DNA of 64,000 nucleotides from Candidatus Mycobacterium wuenschmannii (GCF_030252325.1 NZ_CP126981.1:5038434-5102433); one strand, 5' to 3'. Numbered from the stretch's first letter, positions 1 through 8,766 are shown. The notes: generated by a model not told the origin, from the sequence alone. Numbers and translations: made by a program.

Positions 1-1
1 T

Positions 2-1381
2 TGGATCAGCGACGGCTGCCCGGACGGCCGATGGACAGACTTCACCTTCAAAACCACGGCTGCCGCGCTAGCTTGGCGACGCCTGGTGGCGGTGTCGAAG
101 CGCGGCGGGGTCTGGAGCGCCGCCACCCTGCCTGCCGGCGAGCACTATCTGATGAAAGGCACTTACCCGCAAGGGCACTGGACCAAGAAGGCTCGTGCGC
201 CGCGGGTCGCTCACGATGCACCCTTGATAACACTCGCAGTTCCAGAAAGGCCCGTTGACCAACGCCGCGACATTCCCGCGCGTGCGTCGTCAAAGGATCA
301 CTCACCAAGTCCTGCAAGGCAATTGCTTGCTGAGGTGCTCGCCGCCGGCGGAGAGATCCAGCGTGAATCTAAAGAAGGGCGACGGCCATATGCGGTGTTG
401 GCCGCGGCTGTCAACCGTCACAAGCTCGCACCCGAGGGCAAGCAATTAACGGTAGAGATGGGTAGTCGTTGGGAGGTCTCAGTCATCCGCCTCGAGGATG
501 CTCCCCGCTGGCTAACGACACCTGCGCCTGAGGTCGTGGACGCACAACGAATCGCTGGCTGGCATCCGGCTCTCGGGAACCTCAGGGAGCGCGACTTCAT
601 GACCATGACGACCATCTCGCAGCGCCGAATGCTGCGCATCCTGCAAGCGCTCGCTGTCGAGGCGGACGCGCGCGGCCACCGCGTCGGCGCCGCTAATCCG
701 CCCGGCCGCCGCCACTATCGACAGTCAGAAGCCGGGCACATAGCGATCCGGATTCGCGACTACCGCTACACAATCGCCGTGTGGCAAAAATACCGAGAGG
801 CGCCACCCCCTCGGTGGGGCAAGCCAGTCAAGCGCCCCGACGCCGCTGTCGGGGATTCCCTTGCCGTTGGGCTCATCTGGGAGTCTGGCGGCCGCTCAGG
901 GATCAGTGAGACGTGGTCGGACACTCCTGCTAAGAGAACACGAGTTGAGAGCCTCTTACCCGCGATCCTGTGGGAGATTGAGCGACAGTCTGTTCAGTCC
1001 GACCGCCGGCGGGAGCAGGAAAGACTCGCTGCGATCGAGCGTGAACGGCTACAGGCCGAGGCGGAACGCCAAGCACGCGTTTTCCACGCGCAGAATGTGC
1101 GAGCAGAAGTGCTGCGAGACCAGCACGCGCGTTGGCGCGAGGGGCTGCAGCTACGCGAGTACATCTCCGCGATGGATCGCGCCATCGAGCAGCTACCAGA
1201 CCACATTGACCGGCTCGCCGCATCGGGATGGCGTTCATGGTGTCAGGAGTACCTCGACACTGTGCTCGACCCGCTCGGTCAACCTCTCGCGATGCCTGAG
1301 ATTCGAGAATGGACCCGCGACGAACGAGATGCACTGATATCGGACATCCTTCGCCGTCTGAAGAATGCTGCCGATTCCTGA
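2..1381 (+). CDS. Hypothetical protein of integrated element, 5' end outside window
   Basis: The frame is open from base 2, so the true start lies upstream and about 459 residues of the C-terminal part are visible; an internal GTG at 86 is not needed as a start. I do not recognise a named family. The protein is basic and Arg-rich. The last third holds a charged Arg/Glu/Ala-rich helix, probably a coiled coil (roughly bases 990-1150), followed by a Trp-rich C-terminus (GWRSWCQEY). Such proteins are common cargo of actinobacterial integrative elements, and the gene lies about 215 bp from a tRNA-derived attachment scar, so it is most likely the last gene of an integrated element. Function unknown. 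Confidence 0.6.
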   Translation, partial: WISDGCPDGRWTDFTFKTTAAALAWRRLVAVSKRGGVWSAATLPAGEHYLMKGTYPQGHWTKKARAPRVAHDAPLITLAVPERPVDQRRDIPARASSKDHSPSPARQLLAEVLAAGGEIQRESKEGRRPYAVLAAAVNRHKLAPEGKQLTVEMGSRWEVSVIRLEDAPRWLTTPAPEVVDAQRIAGWHPALGNLRERDFMTMTTISQRRMLRILQALAVEADARGHRVGAANPPGRRHYRQSEAGHIAIRIRDYRYTIAVWQKYREAPPPRWGKPVKRPDAAVGDSLAVGLIWESGGRSGISETWSDTPAKRTRVESLLPAILWEIERQSVQSDRRREQERLAAIERERLQAEAERQARVFHAQNVRAEVLRDQHARWREGLQLREYISAMDRAIEQLPDHIDRLAASGWRSWCQEYLDTVLDPLGQPLAMPEIREWTRDERDALISDILRRLKNAADS

Positions 1382-1597
1382 CGGCGCGACACACCTATTG
1401 AGACGATTCCGGTCAAGACTGTGACGGATCAGGCTCCGCTGGGCAGACCTGCCGGCCCGATCTGGGAACCGATATGGGAACGAAACGCTGTGAAACCGGC
1501 TCAAATCACTGCGACCGCTCGGGGCACTTGAGATATCGAATCTGCGCTGAGCTGCGTTTTTGATAGCTAGCGGACGCGGAAAAACTTACAGCACGTA

Positions 1598-1643
1598 GCT
1601 CATAACCCAGAGGTCGCAGGTTCGAATCCTGTCCCCGCTACTA
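1598..1643 (+). other. 3' fragment of initiator tRNA-Met: attachment-site scar (att)
   Basis: The stretch matches the 3' half of mycobacterial tRNA-fMet: anticodon loop with CAT at 1601-1603, 3' anticodon strand CCCAG, variable region, a good T-arm (GCAGG-TTCGAAT-CCTGT) and the 3' acceptor strand CCCCGC. The 5' half is missing: no GCGGGG acceptor strand or D-arm precedes it, and the bases before the anticodon cannot pair with CCCAG. It is therefore a fragment and not a working tRNA. Duplication of a tRNA 3' end is the usual footprint of site-specific integration by tyrosine integrases. The intact tRNA and the integrase would lie to the left, outside the window. Between 1382 and 1597 I see no gene. 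Confidence 0.8.
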
Positions 1644-1647
1644 AGAA

Positions 1648-1683
1648 GAAACGGCCCCCGGAGATCACTCCGGGGGCCGTTTC
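1648..1683 (+). terminator. Strong hairpin terminator of the original tRNA locus
   Basis: Bases 1648-1663 and 1668-1683 form a perfect 16-bp inverted repeat around a 4-base loop (ATCA), with a very GC-rich core (ACGGCCCCCGGAG / CTCCGGGGGCCGT). It lies 5 bases after the tRNA fragment, where a tRNA terminator is expected. It should also insulate the downstream GAF-ANTAR gene from element transcription. Confidence 0.85.
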
Positions 1684-1771
1684 GACGTCACGTGCGAGCG
1701 TCGACGCCGGCCTCTATATTGTGTGTCGTCGGTTCAGCCCCAGCCGATTTCTGCTGACCTTGGGGGTAGCC

Positions 1772-2515
1772 ATGACTTCACTGCCGTCCGACCACGAGGG
1801 TCCGTTGGCCTCGCCGCAGGATGCCACCGGGCTCGCGGTCGCTCTAGGCAACCTTGCCGTTCAGATGCAAGCCCAAACCGACTCGACGGACCTGTTGACG
1901 ACGATCGTCGATGCCGGGGTAAAGCTGCTGCCGGGGATCAGCTGGGCCGGCGTCGCACACGTGCGCGGCAAGAACGTGCTGGCGCAAGTGCCCAGCGATG
2001 ATGTCGCCCAGAAATTGAACGAGTTGCAGGACGAACTCGGCGAGGGTCCCGCGTTGAGCGCGTTAGCAGATCGAGAAAACCTCGTCATCGCCGACCTGAG
2101 TGCTGAAGAACGCTGGCCGCGATTCGTCAAGGCGGCCACGGACCTTGGCGTGCAGTGCCTGATGGTCTTCCGGCTGTTCGTCGAACGCGAAGTGCTCGGC
2201 GTGCTCACGATCTACGGGCCGGCCCCAAACATGTTCAGCGACGAGTCGGTTGTGGTCGGAGAGATCTTCGCTCAGCACGCGGCGGTCGCGCTGGCCGGCG
2301 CCGCCGCCCAAGATCAGATGCAGGCGGCCATCGCCAGTCGCGACGTGATCGGACAGGCCAAGGGCATCCTGATGGCGCGCGACAAGATCACCGGTCTGCA
2401 GGCCTTCGCGACGATGGTGAAGGCATCCCAGGAGGTCAACCTGAAGGTGAGCGCGGTCGCGCAGTTCGTGGTCGAGCAATTCGAAAAGCAGTTGGCCGGC
2501 ACACCTGACCGGTAG
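1772..2515 (+). CDS. GAF-ANTAR domain regulator
   Basis: 247 residues. Residues about 25-178 form a GAF sensor domain (motifs LGEGPALSAL and EVLGVLTIYG). Residues about 183-235 form an ANTAR RNA-binding domain with the typical IGQAKGILM motif followed by two further helices. ANTAR proteins bind paired hairpins in nascent mRNA and prevent termination; mycobacteria have several GAF-ANTAR proteins thought to act in signal-dependent antitermination. The ATG at 1772 was preferred to an in-frame upstream GTG at 1721 because a GGGGGT ribosome site lies just before it and the upstream residues look unrelated. The ligand of the GAF domain and the RNA targets are unknown. Confidence 0.9.
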   Translation: MTSLPSDHEGPLASPQDATGLAVALGNLAVQMQAQTDSTDLLTTIVDAGVKLLPGISWAGVAHVRGKNVLAQVPSDDVAQKLNELQDELGEGPALSALADRENLVIADLSAEERWPRFVKAATDLGVQCLMVFRLFVEREVLGVLTIYGPAPNMFSDESVVVGEIFAQHAAVALAGAAAQDQMQAAIASRDVIGQAKGILMARDKITGLQAFATMVKASQEVNLKVSAVAQFVVEQFEKQLAGTPDR

Positions 2516-2670
2516 GCCGCGGCCGAATGTTTCCACGCTGCAGGGGCATTCACCGGTTGCGGGCCTGCCGCTTGGCGGATGTGCCTGCGCGGTGAGATTG
2601 CGGTTCCTCGTCTGCGGGTAGCTCTCAGGAGGATGCGAGGCGTCCGTCGAGCGCAGGTAAGGGGTCAGCC

Positions 2671-3312
2671 GTGATCGGGATGGTCGTGAGAACTGTTCGT
2701 AGTGTGCTCGAGGCGAGTGCTGCGGTCATTGGAATTCGCAGTGGCACCGAGGAACCCGCGCACACTGTTGAGCGGGTGGAAAACGGCGTGGAGATCCGTG
2801 CCTACGGTCCACGCGTCGCCGCCGAGACCACGGTCGAGGGCGCCGACGAGGCTGCGCGCAGCGAGGGATTCCGTCGCCTTGCGGGATACATCTTCGGCGG
2901 CAATGACCGCGACATCAAGATTGCGATGACCGCGCCGGTCGGCCAGCATCCGGGCGGTGTCCGAGGCGAGCAGATTGCGATGACGGCGCCGGTCGCGCAG
3001 CAGCGTGACGATAACGGTGAATGGGTCATCCAGTTCTTCATGCCCGCGGACAAGACCCTGGCAACGCTGCCTACGCCGGAGAATTCGGCCGTACGGCTCG
3101 TTGACGTACCGGCCGCGGCCATTGCGGTGCGGCGATTTTCAGGCAGAGCCTCCCACGAGGTCGTCGCATCGCAGACGGACGCGCTGCTGAAGTCACTGGA
3201 GGGCACCGACTTTCGACCGTCGGGCATTCCCGCCGCGTGGTTCTATGACCCACCATGGACGGTGCCGTTCCTGCGCCGCAACGAGATTGCGGTAACCGTC
3301 ACCCGCGGATGA
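2671..3312 (+). CDS. SOUL-family haem-binding protein
   Basis: 213 residues. The sequence follows the SOUL/p22HBP family: VERVENGVEIRAYGPRVAAE near the start, GYIFGGN, two copies of the AMTAPV motif (residues near 90 and 108), and the C-terminal AAWFYDPPWTVPFLRRNEI. Family members bind haem or tetrapyrroles, and mycobacterial members are generally thought to be cell-envelope or cytosolic haem carriers. The GTG at 2671 follows AAGGGG at a good distance; an ATG nine bases later is the alternative start. The N-terminal helix is mildly hydrophobic but there is no clear signal peptide. It is a single-gene unit with about 155 bp upstream, in which no clear promoter was seen. Confidence 0.85.
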   Translation: MIGMVVRTVRSVLEASAAVIGIRSGTEEPAHTVERVENGVEIRAYGPRVAAETTVEGADEAARSEGFRRLAGYIFGGNDRDIKIAMTAPVGQHPGGVRGEQIAMTAPVAQQRDDNGEWVIQFFMPADKTLATLPTPENSAVRLVDVPAAAIAVRRFSGRASHEVVASQTDALLKSLEGTDFRPSGIPAAWFYDPPWTVPFLRRNEIAVTVTRG

Positions 3313-3331
3313 CGAGGGGCGTCGGCAGCGA

Positions 3332-3487
3332 TCAGTCCCGAGCCGATCGGTCGTCTTCGTCACCGGCGCCGCTCGAGCTTGGGGCGTGATCGGGCTCCGC
3401 GTCGCCACTCTCGCCGCGCGCGACGTGTTTGTCCGCTCGGCGCAGGTTGTCACCGATGTTCTTGTCTGCATCGTCCGGTATCGACAT
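3332..3487 (-). CDS. Possible small acidic hydrophilic protein
   Basis: A 51-residue reading frame (MSIPDDADKNIGDNLRRADK..., ending DEDDRSARD) lies on the minus strand in the 255-bp gap between the SOUL gene and the crotonase. It is rich in Asp, Glu, Ser and Arg, contains no hydrophobic stretch and resembles small intrinsically disordered stress proteins in composition only. There is no convincing ribosome site (AAGG directly before the ATG). It may be real, since nothing else explains the gap, but it may also be chance in GC-rich DNA. Confidence 0.3.
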   Translation of the reverse strand: MSIPDDADKNIGDNLRRADKHVARGESGDAEPDHAPSSSGAGDEDDRSARD

Positions 3488-3567
3488 GCCTTGACGGCTA
3501 CCCGGCGCTGCGGTTGGCGAACCGTACCGCCGCAGCCACCTCACCTGCCTGGAGTAAGTTCCGGGGC

Positions 3568-4371
3568 ATGTCCGAAGACAGAGTTCAGATCAAGATCGGC
3601 GCGACCGGTGTGGCCACCGTGACGATGGTTCGCGCCGACAAGCACAACGCGCTCGACCAGGCCATGTTCGAAGGGCTGGCCAACGCCGCCGAGCGGCTTG
3701 CGGACGAGGCGTCGGTGCGCGCGGTCGTGCTGCACGGTGAGGGCAAGAGCTTCTGCTCCGGCCTGGACATCGCCAGCTTCATGTCCGGCCAACGCGGCAC
3801 CGGCGTGCTGCTGGAACGCGACGCCGGTCGGCTGGCCAACTTCGCGCAGCGGGTGGCCTACGACTGGTCCCTGGTGCCGGCCCCCGTGATCGCCGCCATT
3901 CACGGCAACTGCTTCGGCGGCGGCATCCAGATCGCGCTGGGCGCCGACATCAGGATCGCGGCGCCGGAGGCGAAACTGTCGGTGATGGAGGTCAAGTGGG
4001 GTCTGGTTCCCGACATGGGCATCACGCAGTCCCTGCCCCGCCTGGTCCCGATCGACGTCGCGAAAGAACTGACGTTCAGCGGCCGGATCGTCTCGGGCAG
4101 TGAGGCTTTGACCCTCGGGCTGGTGACGCGGAACAGCGACGACCCGCTGGCGTCGGCGCTCGAACTCGCCGAGCAGATCGCACAGAAGTCACCCGACGCC
4201 GTGCGGGCCGCCAAGCGCCTCTACGACCAGACGTGGGTCAGCGACGACGCCGCCGCCGCGCTGGAACTCGAATCCGAACTGCAGGCGAACCTGATCGGTA
4301 AGCCCAATCAGCTCGCTGCCGTGATGGCTGGCATGTCGGGGGAGCCGCCGGTTTTCGTCGACCCCGTTTAG
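3568..4371 (+). CDS. Enoyl-CoA hydratase/isomerase (crotonase) family protein
   Basis: 267 residues, normal crotonase length. The oxyanion-hole segments are present: SFCSGLDIASF near residue 65 and IHGNCFGGGIQIALGADIRIA near 113. The residue matching the first catalytic Glu of classical hydratases is Gln (GGGIQIAL), whereas the second acidic position is kept (SVMEVKWGLVPDMG). It is therefore more likely an isomerase or other crotonase than a standard 2-enoyl-CoA hydratase. The ATG at 3568 was chosen over longer frames starting at 3379 because homology begins here. It is monocistronic, with a diguanylate cyclase gene following after 80 bp. Confidence 0.85.
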   Translation: MSEDRVQIKIGATGVATVTMVRADKHNALDQAMFEGLANAAERLADEASVRAVVLHGEGKSFCSGLDIASFMSGQRGTGVLLERDAGRLANFAQRVAYDWSLVPAPVIAAIHGNCFGGGIQIALGADIRIAAPEAKLSVMEVKWGLVPDMGITQSLPRLVPIDVAKELTFSGRIVSGSEALTLGLVTRNSDDPLASALELAEQIAQKSPDAVRAAKRLYDQTWVSDDAAAALELESELQANLIGKPNQLAAVMAGMSGEPPVFVDPV

Positions 4372-4451
4372 GGCTCAAAATCGTGCCAACACCCGCCTGA
4401 TCTGGCACTCTTCGAGAATCGGGTCGGCGATGTCGGGAGGTCGTTGGTGCC

Positions 4452-6746
4452 GTGAGCGTAGGAGCGCCGCGCGTGGCGCCGCTGCTGGTCGTACCGGTTG
4501 CGGCCGGTGCCGCGTTGGCGCTCGTGCTGGTCTTCCGGTGGGGCGGCGAACCGGCGGTCCGCGTGGTCGACGGGCTGGCGCTGCTCGTGCTGGCGACGTA
4601 CGCGTCGACCTGCGCATCGCTGGCCGCCCGAAACGCGCAGGGCCGCGCCCGCAGGGCGTGGACGACGATGGCGGTGGCGCTCGCGGTCTGGGTCGTCGGG
4701 AATCTGGTGTGGACCGTCCAGGCAATTATGCTGGGGCCCAACGTTTTTCCTGCGTCGATGAGCGTGCTGTGCGTGGCTTACACCGTGCTCACCGCGACGG
4801 CGGTGGGCCTGTTTCCGACCGGCCCCGCCCGGGGTTCACGCCTGCGCGGCGCCCTCGACGGCATCACCGCGACGCTGTGCATCTTCCTGCTGATGTGGAT
4901 CGCCGCGCTGCACGGCGTGTATCTCGACTACGTCGACGATCGACAGCTCTCCGACCTGAGGCTGCTCTTTCCGATCGGCGACCTGGTGATGCTCAGCACC
5001 GCTCTGGTTGCCATCGGTCGCGCCGAACCTCGGTATCGACGCGAGCTCTTGGTGCTCACCACGGCGATAGCGTTCGTCGCCGCCACCGACATCGCGTACG
5101 GAAACCTCGTCGAGCGCGGGCGCTTCCATCTCGGCACCCCGCTCGACCTCGGCTGGGCCGCATCGTCCATCGCTTTCGCCTGTGCCGCACTGCTGAGTCT
5201 TCGGCCCCCGCCGCCGCGGCCGGCGGCCGTCGCGTCGAAGTCGACAATCTGGCTGCCGTACGTGCCGCTGTTGCTGGCCGGCACCGTGGGGCCCGCGCTC
5301 GTCATGTCGGGTTTCGAGCGGATCATCGTGCCACTCATCATGGTTTCGGTGGTGATCCGGCAAGCCGTGGCGGCGTGGGAGAACCGGCGGCTGCTGGCCG
5401 CCGCCGCCGACCAGGCTCTGCGCGACCCGCTGACCGGGCTCGCCAACCGGACGCTGTTCCACGATCGACTGGCCCACGCGATGATGCTGCGGCAACGCGA
5501 CGACCGTTCGATCGCCGTCGTGTCGATCGACATCGACGATTTCAAACTCGTCAACGACAGCCTGGGCCACCCGGTGGCGGACACGGTTCTGGTGAGCATC
5601 GGCGAACGGATCGTCGGCTGCGTCCGGCCTGGCGACACCGTCGCGCGTCTCGGCGGCGACGAGTTCGCCCTTCTGCTCGAGGGGCGCGAGGACCACTCCT
5701 ATGTCGTCGCCGGCCGCGTCGTCGAAGCCTTTGACGAGCCGTTCGTCATCGACGGTGAAGGGATGCTCGTGCGGCCCAGCGTCGGCATCGCCGTCGCCTC
5801 CGCGGACGAGCCGGGACTGGCACCCGAAGCGCTGATGAAGCGCGCCGACATCGCGATGTACGCCGCGAAGCGATCCCGTTCGTCGGGCATGCACTCGTTC
5901 AGCCCGGACATGGCGCTGGCCGCGCCCGACGCGATGGAGTCGGTGGATCGCGCCGTCAGCCGGACCGCCGGCGACGGCGCCGCACAGATTCGTCTCCTGG
6001 GCGAGTTGCGCCGCGCGATCGACAACGCTCAGCTGGAGCTGCTCTACCAACCGAAATTGCAGCTGCAATCGAGCCGCATCGTCGGGTTGGAGGCCTTACT
6101 GCGCTGGCCGCACCCGGAGCTGGGCGTGCTGCGACCGGACGCGTTCATGGATCTCGTGCGCCGGCACGGGCTGATGCGTCAGGTGACCGAACTCATGGTG
6201 GCCCGGGCGCTCGACGACATGGTGCGCTGGGAGACGTCAGGGGTAGCAACGGCGGTCGCGGTCAACATGTTCGCCCCGGACCTCAAGGACGCGACGTTGC
6301 CCGACGCGCTGTGTGACGCATTGCGAAGTCGTTGTCTGTCAACGTCTTTGCTGACCGTCGAGATCACCGAGGATTTGATCCTCAACGACATCGAACGGGT
6401 GACGGCGGTGCTGCGCCGGTTGCGCGAACAGGGCATTCGGATTGCGATCGACGACTTCGGCAGCGGTTTCTCGGCGCTGTCCTACCTGCACGACCTGCCC
6501 ATCGACGAGGTCAAGCTGGACCGCCAGTTCATCTCGTCGATCACCAGCGACGCCCGGGCCGCCGCGGTCGTGCGGGCCGTCATCGACCTGACCCACGAAC
6601 TCGGCGTCACCGTCGTCGCCGAGGGCATCGAAGACGGCGAGACCGCCGATTGGCTGCGCGAGCACGGCTGCGACATCGGGCAGGGATTTTTCTTCGGTGA
6701 ACCCGTCGACGCCTCGGCGATCCCGCAACTGATCGGCGCGCGATGA
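4452..6746 (+). CDS. Membrane-anchored GGDEF-EAL protein (c-di-GMP synthesis and breakdown)
   Basis: 764 residues. The first roughly 310 residues contain about eight to ten hydrophobic membrane segments. A GGDEF domain follows, with the intact GGDEF signature at 401-405 and an inhibitory RxxD site (RPGD, 392-395) exactly five residues before it. The EAL domain (about 525-760) has E547-A-L, VEITED, DDFGSGFSAL, KLDRQF, EGIE and GQGFFF, so the metal-binding and catalytic residues appear present. Both activities are thus plausible: making c-di-GMP from GTP and cleaving it to pGpG. GTG start with GGGAGG upstream. The next gene overlaps by ATGA and encodes a small membrane protein, perhaps a sensory partner. 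No GAF domain precedes the GGDEF, unlike the better-known mycobacterial enzyme. Confidence 0.92.
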   Translation: MSVGAPRVAPLLVVPVAAGAALALVLVFRWGGEPAVRVVDGLALLVLATYASTCASLAARNAQGRARRAWTTMAVALAVWVVGNLVWTVQAIMLGPNVFPASMSVLCVAYTVLTATAVGLFPTGPARGSRLRGALDGITATLCIFLLMWIAALHGVYLDYVDDRQLSDLRLLFPIGDLVMLSTALVAIGRAEPRYRRELLVLTTAIAFVAATDIAYGNLVERGRFHLGTPLDLGWAASSIAFACAALLSLRPPPPRPAAVASKSTIWLPYVPLLLAGTVGPALVMSGFERIIVPLIMVSVVIRQAVAAWENRRLLAAAADQALRDPLTGLANRTLFHDRLAHAMMLRQRDDRSIAVVSIDIDDFKLVNDSLGHPVADTVLVSIGERIVGCVRPGDTVARLGGDEFALLLEGREDHSYVVAGRVVEAFDEPFVIDGEGMLVRPSVGIAVASADEPGLAPEALMKRADIAMYAAKRSRSSGMHSFSPDMALAAPDAMESVDRAVSRTAGDGAAQIRLLGELRRAIDNAQLELLYQPKLQLQSSRIVGLEALLRWPHPELGVLRPDAFMDLVRRHGLMRQVTELMVARALDDMVRWETSGVATAVAVNMFAPDLKDATLPDALCDALRSRCLSTSLLTVEITEDLILNDIERVTAVLRRLREQGIRIAIDDFGSGFSALSYLHDLPIDEVKLDRQFISSITSDARAAAVVRAVIDLTHELGVTVVAEGIEDGETADWLREHGCDIGQGFFFGEPVDASAIPQLIGAR

Positions 6747-7312
6747 GCCTCGGCCGCGGCCTGTGCTGGGGCATCCCACTGCTGGTCGGATCGGTCTTGG
6801 CGGCCGCATGGGTGTTCTCGGGCGGCTTCTTCGCGCCGGGCCACGACGCCTTCGGCAGGGTCCCGATTCCCGGCGACGTCACCGTGACGTTGCCGGCCGG
6901 CCCGGCCCGGCTCTACGTGCAAGAGCACGGCACCTTCGGCAAGAATGAGAGCGCGACGATCCCGGTCGGCATACAGGTCAGCGTGCAACCCGTCGCCGGC
7001 GGGGCCGCGCTGCCGCTGACCCCCAACACGCACGCGGCAGCGACCACCGTCGGCCAAGAGTCGTGGAACACCTACGCCACATTCGATGTGCCCGCCGCGG
7101 GCGCCTACCGCGTCTCGGTGCTCGATCCTGGCGACAACGGCGATGCGCGGCACAGCGTGACGATCGGCAAGGGCCCGTGGGCGCCGTTGCCGCCGTGGAT
7201 GTTCGGCCTCGGTATCCTGGCCGTCGCCGCGGCGATCGGGTTGATCGCCGACCGAATTCGCTTGAGCGGCAACGCGCGCCGAGAGAAGGGTGGCTCGCCG
7301 TATGAGCTCTGA
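6743..7312 (+). CDS. Small two-span membrane protein co-translated with GGDEF-EAL gene
   Basis: 189 residues. An N-terminal hydrophobic helix (residues about 8-30) is followed by an extracytoplasmic part of about 115 residues containing many beta-type segments, a second membrane helix (about 150-170) and a short basic tail (RIRLSGNARREKGG). The start overlaps the stop of the GGDEF-EAL gene (ATGA), so the two are probably translationally coupled. I recognise no family. The layout, a small exported domain between two helices, would suit a sensor or partner for the membrane region of the c-di-GMP enzyme; this is inference from position only. Confidence 0.75.
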   Translation: MSLGRGLCWGIPLLVGSVLAAAWVFSGGFFAPGHDAFGRVPIPGDVTVTLPAGPARLYVQEHGTFGKNESATIPVGIQVSVQPVAGGAALPLTPNTHAAATTVGQESWNTYATFDVPAAGAYRVSVLDPGDNGDARHSVTIGKGPWAPLPPWMFGLGILAVAAAIGLIADRIRLSGNARREKGGSPYEL

Positions 7313-8126
7313 GCACTACGAGCGGTTCCTGGCGTTGCATTTTCAGCCCAACGCGTTCGTCATGCCCAACCCGTGGGACGCAATATCGGCACTGCTGTTC
7401 AAGCAGGCCGGATTTGCCGCCCTGGCGACATCCTCGGCGGCCTTTGCGGCCACGCTGGGGCGGCGCGACGGCCGCCACGCGGTCAGCGCCGCCGAACATC
7501 TCGCCCACGCGAAGCTGCTGATCGACGTCGCGGGCCTGCCGGTCAACGGCGACTTCGAGGACGGCTACGGCGAGACGCCCGACGACGTGGCGGACACGGT
7601 GGCCGCTGCCATCGACACCGGCTTGGCGGGCATCGGAATCGAGGACACCTCCGGTGACCCGGCGCATCCGGTCCGCGACTTCGACGACGCCGTCGCACGG
7701 GTCGCGGCGGCAGCCGCCGCGGCTAAGGGCCGGATCGTGCTGACCGGCCGCACGGACAACTTCATCCACGGCCGCGACGATCTCGACGAGACGATTCGCC
7801 GCCTCACCGCCTTCGCGGAAGCCGGCGCCGACGTGCTCTACGCTCCCTACCCGCCCGACCTGGCGGCCGTCGAGGCCATCGTGAAAGCCGTTGCGCCGAA
7901 ACCGGTCAACGTCGTCGTCGGCACCAAGTCGGAGCGGCCGACCGTGGCCGAGCTGTCCGCCGCGGGGGTCAAACGGATCAGCACTGGGGCCGCGGTTTAC
8001 GCCCACGTAGCAACCGCGTTGAAAGCGGCGGCGACGGCGCTCGCGGCGGGTGATATCGCCTCGTCGACCTCGGGAATGCCGTTCTCCGAAGTGAATTCGC
8101 TGCTCGATGAAATTCCGCGAGCCTGA
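7302..8126 (+). CDS. Isocitrate lyase/PEP mutase superfamily protein
   Basis: 274 residues, typical of the short PEP-mutase/carboxyvinyl-carboxyphosphonate phosphorylmutase group. Motifs include MPNPWDAISALLF, ATSSAAFAATLG, the substrate/metal region NGDFEDGYG (near residue 80), GIEDTSGD and LTGRTDNF. The KKCGH active-site motif of true isocitrate lyases is absent, so this is not the glyoxylate-shunt enzyme. Family members act on oxaloacetate, methylisocitrate or phosphonates; the substrate here is unknown. The ATG at 7302 is preceded by GAAGGG and overlaps the end of the upstream gene by 11 bases. Confidence 0.82.
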   Translation: MSSEHYERFLALHFQPNAFVMPNPWDAISALLFKQAGFAALATSSAAFAATLGRRDGRHAVSAAEHLAHAKLLIDVAGLPVNGDFEDGYGETPDDVADTVAAAIDTGLAGIGIEDTSGDPAHPVRDFDDAVARVAAAAAAAKGRIVLTGRTDNFIHGRDDLDETIRRLTAFAEAGADVLYAPYPPDLAAVEAIVKAVAPKPVNVVVGTKSERPTVAELSAAGVKRISTGAAVYAHVATALKAAATALAAGDIASSTSGMPFSEVNSLLDEIPRA

Positions 8127-8266
8127 CCGGCCGCCGCGCGATATGCCCAGCACCTAAACGGCAGGTGAACAGTGCTGCCGCCCGGGATCTGCCAGCGACG
8201 GCGTGGCTCAGGTTGGGTTATTCTCCCGCTGAAGAACTCGCCGATCGCACGCAAGAGGGAGTCGAC

Positions 8267-8677
8267 GTGACTGCAGTGGACACCGGCATCACGCACACGG
8301 TGACCGACAACAAGCTCCACCTGGTGATCGACGCGGTCGAGGCGAACCCGCCGTCACCCGGCCGGGCCGTCGACGTGACGCTCTATCTTGCTTCGGCGAG
8401 CATCACCGGCAGCATCGAACCCTGCTGGTACTACGACCAGAAGGTGCTCCACTACCTGCAGACGGTCGGCATCGACCACCGGCACCCGGTGCCGGTCGGC
8501 AACGGCGGTGACAGCCAGAAGCCGGACGGCAGCTGCCGGTCGCACGATTACGTGCACCTGTCCAAGGTCTCTGTCCGGCATCCGGACGGCGACGTCGCGC
8601 GCCACGACGAACTGCGGGTGCGTCTCGACGAGATCACCGCGTGGACGTTCGGTCGCGCCGAGCACAAGGGCGCCTGA
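8267..8677 (+). CDS. Conserved hypothetical protein
   Basis: 136 residues from the GTG at 8267, chosen because AAGAGGGA lies seven bases before it; an upstream in-frame GTG at 8165 has no ribosome site and would add residues of unusual composition. The protein is soluble, with no signal peptide or membrane segment, and contains a Cys-Trp-Tyr-Tyr motif (EPCWYYDQKVLHYL) and a His-rich middle (IDHRHPVPVG, SCRSHDYVHLSKV). I do not recognise the family. The His/Cys/Asp pattern might bind metal, but this is speculative. Confidence 0.65.
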   Translation: MTAVDTGITHTVTDNKLHLVIDAVEANPPSPGRAVDVTLYLASASITGSIEPCWYYDQKVLHYLQTVGIDHRHPVPVGNGGDSQKPDGSCRSHDYVHLSKVSVRHPDGDVARHDELRVRLDEITAWTFGRAEHKGA

Positions 8678-8766
8678 CTTCGGCGATTTCGTAGCGCGGA
8701 AATAATCCGCCGCCGTCCGCGGTTTTCGCTCGAAGCATGAATACGCTCACGAGCCATGGAGGACCG

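Noticed and set aside
1591..1643. A functional tRNA gene
   Set aside because: The 5' acceptor strand, D-arm and 5' anticodon strand are missing, so only the 3' fragment exists.
4383..4409. GTGCCA...TGGCAC inverted repeat before the GGDEF-EAL gene, considered as a CIRCE/HrcA-like site
   Set aside because: Arms of only six bases and sequence unlike the CIRCE consensus.
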